Source: Macrotrachela quadricornifera (lineage: Eukaryota; Rotifera; Eurotatoria; Philodinida; Philodinidae). From it: DNA of 64,000 nucleotides. The DNA is taken from NCBI GenBank assembly GCA_022393335.1, contig JAJEKB010020906.1, positions 313,531 to 377,530 on the forward strand, read 5' to 3'. The position numbers and the translations under genes were made by a program. Shown here one piece after another: positions 47,015 through 57,000 of the stretch. How positions within the stretch are numbered: position 1 is the first letter of the stretch; each line of letters opens with the position of its first letter. A model generated the notes under the pieces. It did no database searches. It worked only from the letters and a program-made list of their open reading frames with translations, and had not been told where the DNA came from.

Positions 47015-48079
47015 TTAGCAAAAAACTCGCAACAATGTCCATTCTACACAGGATTTGTCGCCTGGGTTGGCAATTTCATGGTGCAAAAATCTGTAACCAC
47101 TTTTCCACAATTGAGCGAACATATGTTGATGCATAATTGCGTGATAGATGTCTGCATGCCACCAATGAGATTCAAATGATATTTGGTAAGGTAAGTTAAT
47201 TCGATTTGTTGGAACGAATAGATCAGCAAAAATGGAATACTCGGCTCCTTCAGTATCCACTTTTAAAACATGTATTTGAGTATGATTATTCTCTACAACT
47301 ATGTCGTGGAAACGCTTGAAAATCAATTGGCTGTTAGTTATAGCATTGTTTTTACCAGCATAAGGATACAGGTGCTTCTGTAGCCGTGACTGTTCTCCCA
47401 TGCACACTTTATGAAACCACAACCGTTGGATAGGTTCGGCGGATGGTGAGCTCGTGCAGTCGTATGTATGAATTTCACACAAAGTTCGATCTGAAATATC
47501 TTTTTCGAATTCAAATTGATTATTTGAGCCCAGACTATATATAACACATTTAGTTAAAGGGTTGAGGCTTTCAATACCGCAAAGCTTCTTTCCTGGATCA
47601 GCACCTCTATTGCCATAGCGCTTTGAGCCACCTTGAAAAAGGCATGGTAATGGTAATGAATCCGGATAGGCTAATTGAACAATTTTATCTTTGTTGGCTC
47701 CAGGCGAGGGTGCAAAGTTCGCCAACATGTTGTATGCAATTGATAATTGCCTTTCATTCCATTCTAGCCACTTGTGTTCCAAATCAAGAACAAGACTCTG
47801 GTCGTAATTAGATAGAAATGGGTTTGAAGAACACCACTCAAGCCCAGGAGAGAGGGGAGAATACAATCCACCAGTAGTAGTCATAGATATTGAATTAGAG
47901 TATACACCATTCCTAATATGTGAGCTGAATAGAGTGTCATCCTCTATGTATTTTGGTAAATTAAAATTGCGTAACACACTCATTATAATGTACCCACCAA
48001 CTGCTAAACTGATGGTGAAATAAATAAAGGCTTTAAGCACAGCCATCGGTATTAATTCAACAGCTGTTGAGATGAACAC
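47015..48079 (-). CDS. Membrane-anchored FkbM/METTL24-like methyltransferase family protein
   Basis: A single uninterrupted 354-residue frame with ATG at 48079. Residues about 8-34 form one membrane helix (IPMAVLKAFIYFTISLAVGG) after a short N-terminus, suggesting a type II Golgi or ER protein. The C-terminal half matches the FkbM-type methyltransferase fold: KKLCGIESLNPLTKCVIYSL then GSNNQFEFE (SAM-binding glycine region), CEIHTYDCT (acidic strand), and VLKVDTEGAEYSIF at about 270-284, then LPYQISFESHWW. The KVD.EG.EY motif is the family signature. Substrate unknown; animal relatives are poorly characterised. Lack of introns contrasts with neighbours and might reflect a processed copy or transfer, but no poly-A tract supports this. 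The frame appears complete. Confidence 0.82.
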   Translation of the reverse strand: MFISTAVELIPMAVLKAFIYFTISLAVGGYIIMSVLRNFNLPKYIEDDTLFSSHIRNGVYSNSISMTTTGGLYSPLSPGLEWCSSNPFLSNYDQSLVLDLEHKWLEWNERQLSIAYNMLANFAPSPGANKDKIVQLAYPDSLPLPCLFQGGSKRYGNRGADPGKKLCGIESLNPLTKCVIYSLGSNNQFEFEKDISDRTLCEIHTYDCTSSPSAEPIQRLWFHKVCMGEQSRLQKHLYPYAGKNNAITNSQLIFKRFHDIVVENNHTQIHVLKVDTEGAEYSIFADLFVPTNRINLPYQISFESHWWHADIYHAIMHQHMFAQLWKSGYRFLHHEIANPGDKSCVEWTLLRVFC

Positions 48080-49071
48080 TTGATAAATGTCTAAACAAAC
48101 TAAAAGATGTAATCTTCAGAGATGCTGCTGTGTCATAGTTTGTAAATGCTAGAGAGGATGACCAAGCAGTCAAAGAAATTAAAAGACGTGTTTCAAAGCC
48201 TTCCACTATGTTTCTTCTGAGGGAGAAAAAGCTACTTCTGTGCTTCTTATCACTTCTACATACTCCTCTCTTCTGCGCCTTTTTTGTGAAACACGATAAA
48301 AAGGAGTGTTAAAAAGTATAGGAATAGAAATTTCCAGGCCCTTCCCCCAACATTTGTGACAGACACCATAGCAACGATCCATTACAAACGTTACAGACAG
48401 GCTCAATAATCTCTCCTCACACAATTAATTAATCAATAGCAAGCAAATGTCATTAATTAATTAATCACACGTAATTGTGATTAGTTAATATTTTAATAGC
48501 TTTAATTAATGCTTTTCAGGTAGTTTTTCGCGGAAAAACCGTCATTTTTGTATAAAAATATGTTATTCATAGTATAATGCAAAGCGATTTCTCAAATGGC
48601 AATATTTAACCAATGATTAATTAATATATTTGAAAAATCCTGTAATGTTGTAGCTTATTAATTAATTAGTGCATGGCCTTCTAGTAGAACCAATAAACTT
48701 TTGTTCGAACATAGTCTTCTATTGAGGGTACCCGTCTCTTCTGGAACGAAGAAGATTACCTTTAAGTTTACAGTCAAACTTTATCTCTCTACGATCATCA
48801 GTAGCTGCTGTATCGTGTTTCATATTTTAAACCTGCAGGGATTACGTTAATAGCTTTTGTACTTTTCTATGGCTTTTACTCACTATGAAATCTGCTGTTA
48901 TTGCATCAACGTTGAATCCTTGTGTTTAAAGAACATCTGGAATATATAGCTAAAATAAAATCACACAGATGAAAGAGGAACATGCAACGAAGAAGATATC
49001 AGTTGCAGAATTCTTGTCCAGTAAAATTCCAAATTCTATGAAATTATGCGCTTTTTGATTACTTGCTCTTA
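48080..49071. other. Intergenic, no gene recognised
   Basis: Upstream of the methyltransferase. Contains ATTAATTAAT-rich stretches (48420..48510) with a short palindrome around CACGTAATTGTG. No coding support. Confidence 0.4.
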
Positions 49072-49218
49072 ATGAGTTCACATGAAAGACTGGATTACAG
49101 AATTTCGTTCAGCCAGGCAGCAGACAAACGATGCCAGAGCGAAATGCTGAGCAGGACAATGATTCCGGATGTCGAAAACGACGTGATAATTGACAGTATG
49201 CGGCTCAAAACGGTGTAA
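49072..49218 (+). CDS. Possible small exon, unidentified
   Basis: ATG at 49072 opens a 48-codon frame beginning MSSHERLDYRISFSQAADKR and ending DSMRLKTV, where a good donor (GTAAGT at 49215) overlaps the stop. Codon texture looks coding and GC is higher than nearby. No partner exon or family was recognised. Confidence 0.25.
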   Translation: MSSHERLDYRISFSQAADKRCQSEMLSRTMIPDVENDVIIDSMRLKTV

Positions 49219-50009
49219 GTACGACTGATTGAAGAAAATGAATTACGAAATAATTCAAAAAGAAAAAGTTACACTCAAATCCAACTTCCATCCAAAGGAG
49301 TCTCAGGTATCACGTCCTTGACCGTTGGGCTAGAAAGGACATCTAATCTTGATTCAGGTTCGAAGTGATTCATCGTTGATGTTAACATCAGGGACTACCA
49401 GGAATCTTCCAGCAATTGCTATAAAAAAAGTTGCTAGAGTTCTTAGGACTTGAGAAGGTCTGTACAGTACGTTCTACAAGAGATATTGTAAGATTTAGGT
49501 AATTCTAAATTCGAGAGATTTTTATTTATTTTTATCCTTATACATGGTTGGATGCAGCTCGATGAGTTGAAATCGAATATATATCTGAGTGAACTGCAAT
49601 TTTTTGGTACGATTGATGTTTTAGTTGTATTTACGTAATAACTTTTGTTCTCGTCGGTCAATTTGGCCAATTTTTGTATGGACTACTCCTCTATACGTGT
49701 CTCACTGCCACACCAAATTTTAGCTCTCGAGCTCGTACCATCGAGAAGTTATGTGTCACAGTCTGAAAAAATATTTTTTATGGAGCTGTGGTAAGAAAAA
49801 AACATTTTTTTGTAAATAAAGCAGAAAAGAGAAAAAATATAATGAGTAATCCATTTTGTACAACCTGAAATGTTCTATTAAATGATAAATCTTTTCTTTT
49901 TCTCTCTTCTTCTTTTCACATCCATCCGGTCCCAATATTTAATCTATATATATAAAGCAGAAAGTTTGTCTGTTTGTTTCTTATACATTTTCTTTCTGTA
50001 AGAGCTACG

Positions 50010-50137
50010 GTGCTTGTTTGTTATCGCCCCGCAATAATTGAGGGTGAGGGCGAGTGCAGCCTCACACATGCAGCTGAGAGTGTAAGGTTATGTTTATTGT
50101 TATTCTCAATTATTGCGGGGCGATAACAAACAAGTAC
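50010..50137. repeat. Small inverted-repeat element, arms about 33 bp
   Basis: TTGTTTGTTATCGCCCCGCA (50015 onward) followed by ATAATTGAG is exactly complementary to CTCAATTATTGCGGGGCG then ATAACAAACAA (50105..50133); one mismatch in the outer extension. The loop contains GGGTGAGGGCGAG. Near-identical arms imply youth or selection for the hairpin. Confidence 0.85.
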
Positions 50138-50317
50138 CAGGGCTACTTTTCGATCCAATACGTTTATCTTCAGAGTAATTAGTAACCCCATTGTTGGAGC
50201 ACTACAAGAAATGTCCTATCCAGAGAGTCCATGCATGTGATTGTTTTCTCAATAACTCGAGAATGAAGGGAGATAAAGACCTACGATTTTTGACATTGGA
50301 CACGAAAGACTCTAGGA

Positions 50318-50384
50318 CATGAAAGTATGCTCAAATTTAATTGGTCTATTTGCTGACCAATCAGATTTGAGCATACTTTCATGG
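50318..50384. repeat. Long hairpin, stem about 28 bp
   Basis: CATGAAAGTATGCTCAAAT..AATTGGTC pairs with GACCAAT..ATTTGAGCATACTTTCATG, loop TATTTGCT. Nearly perfect. It could be a miniature element or give a microRNA-like precursor if transcribed. Confidence 0.8.
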
Positions 50385-52691
50385 TCAGTAATATTCTTTT
50401 GATCAAGTTTCCAGTCAAGTTTCCAACGAAAACGTTTTAAAGATCTGACAAAGTTTTACAAAGAAGCTGTTTAACTCCACACTAACGTCGAAATAATTCA
50501 ATTTGCGGTTTTGTAAGACTTCTGTTGAATGTCATATAGTCACAACTCATGTGCTATAAATACTCTTTTAAAACACTGATAAAATCATTGAGTAGAGATA
50601 GTCAAAGTGGTTCCGAGACCGGGACTAAATTTTTCTGACCTGGATAGGGACGGGACCGAAAAAGATTGGTCCTGCTCATGTCTCGTTTAAAAGCGTTCAC
50701 GAAAGGGATTTATCAGAGTGATAGTATTAAAGTGCCAAAACAAAAAAAAATTAGAAAGGGAAAGAAATTCGAGCGCATTTTGCAACATTCAATACCGGTA
50801 GCTTATAAGAAACCATAAGATCATCGGTTTTCAGTGTGTCAAGCATGCAATATTGACTTTTCCAGGGTAACACCAGGTACTTTAGCTTGTTGCCAATACT
50901 TTACCATTATTGTGTGGATCGATCTTATCTCTAAATTTACTTCATCTATGTAAAAGTCAAAGAAAAGCAAAGGTACGCAAAAGAAAGTCAATTGAGATAC
51001 TAATAATATGGTAACAGTAATCATTCGGAATGCCTTTCGTTTTTAGTAAAAAAAATCAATTATTTGCGAAAAATTCATGTTTGACTCACTTTGTAGAACG
51101 AATTTTTGAAAAGTGCTATGTGAATAGTCTTGAAAAGCTCATTTTTTCCCTCAAAGTTTAATTGCAGATACTCTTCTCTGACCTGTGTCTCTAATAAAAA
51201 ATTCAGCTCTTTATCTCTTATCATTCTTGGATATTTACATTACATGATGAGCTGTAGAAGCACATTTTTCATTAAAACAACGTTTTTTATGGTACATTTA
51301 TACTGAAGTAAGCCATATCTCAGCTAATATGTGATAGTGTTTGGAAACTTGTTGCGTAACATAGGCACGGACTGTAATAAAATATACTACTCAGAAATTG
51401 TTCAGGTCTACTTTCAGTTCTTCACACCAGTTGCACCGAAAAGATGTAACTTACTCATATGTTAATGATATCCCGAAAAATCTATTTTTTGATGTCAAAG
51501 AATCGAAAAACTGCAAAAATCTGAGGTTTGGAAAACCTGATATCTCTAGAGAAAATTGTCCACAGCTCCTGTGATAAAGAATGGGGACGCATAAGACCAC
51601 AAATTGGCCCATCGGTATTTTTCTTTCTGAATTCTATTGAATTTTATGTCAATAGAAAGAGTATATTGACACGGGCATTTTGATGTTAAATTTATGGTGT
51701 TTTCGTCGATTTTTTGAAAGGTTACAGCTATTAATAATATTGCTCATTTTTAGTTATTTCTTCAATAAATGATGCTTAGGTGGTGAGTTCAATTTTGTAA
51801 TAAATACAGAAGATAAAATGGAACTTAAATAATGAATTTGATAGTTCTTGAATAGGGCTTCAGTTCTGTGTACGAATCTTCGATTGATTATTTGGTCCAG
51901 TAGAATTCGATACTAAATTATCAGTATGCACTACTGATATTATATCTATATTTGTGATCTACAGTGATTTTGTAACGAATAAGCTGTCGTAAAAATTGAA
52001 GGTGCTAAAATTATGGTCCAGCTCATTGAATAGCTCTTTGAAAGAGCTATAAAACCTTATACTTCCGAAAATTTAAAAAATATTGCCCCATAAAAATTTT
52101 TGAGTGAAAATATCTTACAATCACAATTTTTGCACTTTTTTCATTGATTGTGAGGGTGTTTTATCAGAAAAAATAATTCTTGTATTCAAAAAAATATAGG
52201 ATTTGGAATCAGCGTCAAAAACCGAGTCGAGCTACACATAATTCAAATCTTTTAAAGACTTTTCATTTTTTCGAAAAATTCGCCCTACTCCTCCCCAGGA
52301 ATGCCTTCATAACACCCCGAATATAATGAATTCCGCCCGCAGAAAATGAAGGAAATCGTGACGTTTCCAGTTGAAGGAAGTCGCTGGAACTTATAGGAAA
52401 ATGCCGTGTGCTGTCCGGCCGGAATCCGGCGGCATAGAACCGGTGAATTCTGTCACTTTCCAGTCAATTTCCGTCACGGAACCGGCAGGATTGTCTAAGC
52501 TTCCGGTGCTTTCCACTCTGGTTCCGCTGACTGGAACGTTCGACCTGGATAGACGTATATAACGTGAAAAGCCGAACAATAAGGAGTGATGAACTCTAGG
52601 AACACCGACGACTAACTGCGAGCTGTCTATATTACAAAACGTTAAGATATTTTATAACATATCAGATGAATTGAACTACTCTTCGGAATAT

Positions 52692-53617
52692 CAGGGCCGG
52701 GCAGCTTCGACCTCTGACGGCTCCGCGTCGGCTTCTCTTGCACCTTTGTATATTCGGCTCCAGCTCCGGCTCTGACCTCAATTACAAAATTGATAAAAAC
52801 CTTCTTGCATTTAGTTTATTTTAATGACGTTTCAACGAACAAGAAGTAGAAAAAGATAATAAACATTAGGAAAAATAAATAAGAAACAATGGTTATTCAA
52901 TGTATGAGTTCTGAGTTGCAGTTGAACAATGTTAAATTTCTCCCAGAAATGAAAAGGCCGAGGCTTTCTATTACGGTTCTGCACATCGCGCTTTTTGTGA
53001 GAAAGCCATCCTATTTCTATGGGTCCGTTTTCAAAAATTTTCGCCCTAAACAGGTCTTCTGTTAATGCGAATCTTCTGAAGCGAGATGTCATAATACCGC
53101 TACACCCGGTATCGAAAGTTTTGCTAGTTTTATATAAAGCCATTATTTTTAGACACCTTTGAACATCTAAATATCTCGAAAGAAAACTATTGAGGTGGTT
53201 TGGGTATTGTAGAGGTACAACAAACCACCTCAGATCACCTCAACTTTTTAGTAAGAGTATCCTGATAGCGGAGTAATCTCTTGATACCGTAAACTATCTC
53301 AACTTTCAAGAAGAGTATATACTAAGGGGAGTGTCAATGTGAATACCTCAGACCAATACGTTCAATCTTGAATACACCTACTGTGGAGCATCCTTACTGA
53401 TGAATGACGATAACCAGGGTACTGGTATTGGGACATCTCAGCTTCTTAATATGGGGAGGCCTTCTAAACTGGCAGGGAATTTACTTGAATTTAATCGAAG
53501 ATCAATACTAGACAAGCTTAGAATGTAAATAGAACAATAAAAATCGGCAGTCGGCTTGAAGCCGACAATCGTTACCCTCACTCACTCCAGCTCCGAAGTC
53601 GGAGCTGCCTAGCCCTG
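52692..53617. mobile_element. Non-autonomous TIR element with CAGGGC-type ends
   Basis: The left end CAGGGCCGGGCAGCTTCGAC and the inverted right end CAGGGCTAGGCAGCTCCGAC match at 17 of 20 positions; subterminal GGCTCC/GGAGC-rich sequence flanks both. CAGGG ends suggest hAT, but an 8-bp duplication is not apparent. A short palindrome (GAGGTGGTTT / AAACCACCTC) lies at 53190..53231. The 103-residue minus frame inside shows no family. Confidence 0.65.
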
Positions 53618-54066
53618 CGAGTTCCAGCACAAAGTGTAAAAGAAAGTAATAGACATTGGCCAGATCAAATTTAGTCGGGGGTCAAGCGAGTGGTAGAAAT
53701 GCACGAGCGTTACTTGTTAATATGTCTCACTACCACTTTATTAGCATTTCGTTTGATATATTCTCGCGAACATACTGTAAAAATTTTCACATATTATAGA
53801 GATGCAAACCTTATTGCGCACTATTATCACAATATTAATCGAATATAGATTTTATCGAACGTTTTTCCTCTATGCAGCTTAGTTTTTTCTGAGAGAAGTA
53901 ATACGCATCTGAAAAGGGTTTAGCGCAAAATCGAATTTCTACTTATTAAAAGATTACACCGTTTGTTACTCGATCTTCAAAGAATGTGAAAAACATCACC
54001 TGTACCTTACATATAAAAAAGAGGATATCGTCACAATTCTGCTCTATTCTAATACAGAGACAAGTT
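53618..54066. other. Upstream region of the NHL-propeller gene
   Basis: AT-rich; TATAAAAAAG at about 54011 lies some 55 bp before the ATG at 54067 and could be a core promoter element. Nothing else supported. Confidence 0.35.
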
Positions 54067-57000
54067 ATGACCATAACAACAATTGTTTGTTTTGTTTTCA
54101 TTATGTTCGGGTAATTCCAATTTCTTCTTGTTTCTGTTCATGTAATGTTGAGGAACTATTAGCTTAACCTTTACAGATTTGATCTAGTTTTATGTAACGA
54201 GCCCATCGATTTATTTAGTGCTTCCATAGTTCGAGTGAATTCTCAAACATGTCGTGAAACACATAAAGACGGTTCATGTTCGACCAATAATATTTGCAGA
54301 TGTCTTCATATGACAGCTGCTTCTAACGGCGGTATTTGTGAGTATCTTCGATTGGCTTGTTCTGAACTTGTTCCATGTAATTCTTCAAATAATGCGTGTC
54401 ATGAACCTGGTGATATCTGTGTTTATCTTCCTGAATGCCAGTCATTTCCTGTTTGTTATCCATTGTCGATGACTGATCGAAGAATCTGTCCACCGAAAAC
54501 AAGTAAGAGTATAAAGAGTTATCTAGAGTAACACAAAATTTGAATCTATGCATTCAAAATTCTGTTGTGTTAACCAGAACAAATAATAACTGGAGTATAT
54601 AAAGTATTTAAAAGATATAGAAATCAGCTTCAGTATAACAAAACGACAGTTTTCGGAAATGAACACGCTAGTTCTTTATTTTCAAAATGCAGAAAGCGAA
54701 GAATTGGAACAGTAAGTTTTGATGAGAAGAAAGACTGTGAAAAGTGTCATCTTTATATGTTTTCAATATTAAGATGACACGAAAACAAATACATAACTAT
54801 ATTACAAGCTTCGCAGACCTAGTAAATGTTTTGTTTTTCGTTTTATTCCAAAACAGCTTTGACTGCACAACTGAGCTTTTTAATTGAAATATTGATTTGA
54901 ATATGTCGTTGAGTACGTCGCTTATCAAATCGACTGAACGATCAAAAAAATATACTCTTAAAATCTTCTTATTGAATATGTTTTTTCTTATCGAATAGAG
55001 CCAAATGTTACAGTGACTACAACTACGACCGTCGCAATGCCGAGTAAGTCTTCTCTAAAACATTTAACAGAAACAACTGATCATTATCTGTCTTGATACT
55101 ATCGGTTGATTTGTAGATGAAAACTAAGATTTTGACTGTTTCAAATTAGGTCTGACTATACGAACTATATTCTGTCCGAAAATTTCGTGTGTGTGACTGT
55201 TGTTTGAATAACTTTTGGTAGAAACAAGATAGAGACCTGCGATTTTCGGCGTTCGACAGTCAAGGCGAAGGAACATATTTTGACTAGCAAAACTTTTTGC
55301 CAGCCCAGTTTTTCAGCTAGATTTCTAAAGAATATTTGAAAGTACGAGTTGAATCTCTAAATAATGTTATATAATAGCAAATTGATTTTTTTGCATACTT
55401 AGAACCTTCGTTGAAAACTGAGTCTACATAAATGCGTTTCAAACCTTTTCATGACATTTTTTTCGTCGAAAACCTCTGCCCTGACATCACATCTATAGAT
55501 AAAACCCATCAAGAGGTCTCTTGGACAGTTGAAAGGAGCTTCAAAAGTTGTAAAATGTTACTAGAATATAAATTTGCAAAAGACTGATCGGTAAAAACGG
55601 CATTTTGATTGATTTTACTTATAGACGTGATTCTAGAACAGAGGTTTTCGACGAAAACAAGTGTTATGAAAAGGCTTGAAACGCATATAGGTAGAATCAG
55701 TTTTCAACGAAGGTTCTAAGAATGCAAAACAATCAATTTGCTGTTATACAACATTTTTTAGAGATTCAACTCGTACTTTCAAATATTCTTTAGAAACCTA
55801 GCTGAAAAACTGGACTGGAGAAAAGTTTTGCTAGTCAAAAGATGTTCCTTTGCCTTGACTGTCGAACGCCGAAAATCGCAGGTCTCTATCTTGTTTCTAC
55901 CAAAAGTTATTCAAACAACAGTCACACACACAGTCTTTTCGAACATACTATACAGCGTTTTAGCAATTGGCTTTCAGAAGGTTATCTGCACTTTTGCATC
56001 CGAAGTATAACACATCTGCCGAGAATTCTGCATGGCCAAGAATGAACTATTTTTACTCAGAAAAACAAAAAGGTTTCGCTGAATTGTGAAAGTTAAATAC
56101 TCAAAAACTCGTTAATAGGATAATCTGTATCAATTTTCAAATAAGATAAATGATTTACGCCTATAAAAAAAGGATATTTTCATTGCATCGAGATTTGAAG
56201 TGTGAGCCAAAATAAGAAAGATTTTGACAATTTTCGTTCTACAAACTTTGAACTACACTCATTCTGTTTCTTAAAGATCTCAGAGTGTTTTGTTGGCTTC
56301 ACAAAGAGATAGAATCAGTATAACCGACTATTTTAATCATCATACTGATAAGAAATGATGCCCAATTAATAAGACTCTTTTCGATTCGAACTCAGTACAA
56401 AAGGTAGACTCCAGGGAGGTATCAAAAACCCTAAAGGGATAAGTACTGATGTTAGGTTTTCTGTCCGGGGGTACAATCAATTTACTGGAACTTTAGTCTT
56501 TGCCATATAATGAAAAATGGACGAATTTTCTGATTTTTGGACCTTAATATCTTGAACAGAAAATGTTCTTTTGTGTTGAAATTTCCAGAACATCCTACGC
56601 ACAAATAGACTTATCTGTGGACAGAAGGTCTAACAACACTTATCCTTTTGGAGTTTTTGATACCTCACTGGGATCTATCCTATGCGTAAAGTCCGAATCG
56701 GAAAGGGATTCATCAGTTGGGGATGATTCCTCAAGAGTTTTTTATGATGAGTTTCTATTCTCCCACTAGATTTGACAATTGATCGAGTTAAGATGAAGAA
56801 CCGAAAAATTGATTTGAATGAATGTAAATGAGAAAAGAAACGTCGCTACTTTGACTTCGAAAGGGGGTGAACCTCTAGATCTATCCAGTGAAGTCTCATT
56901 CACTGACAATCGGAATGAAGACAGATCTTCACGCCACACATAATCCGTCTCTTGATATTTGCTAAATGATGTCAACGAAATATGTGAACATTGGAAGATT

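Larger units (their letters stand above)
49219..52691. other. Gene-poor region with palindromes
   Basis: No gene supported. It contains two clean hairpins (50010..50137 and 50318..50384) and an unusually GC-rich patch at 52360..52560 (CCGGCCGGAATCCGGCGGC) that has open frames on both strands but no recognisable protein. Confidence 0.45.

Noticed and set aside
49443..49670. Minus 75-residue frame with several Cys
   Set aside because: Cys and Asn content is suggestive, but there is no signal peptide, partner exon or known pattern.
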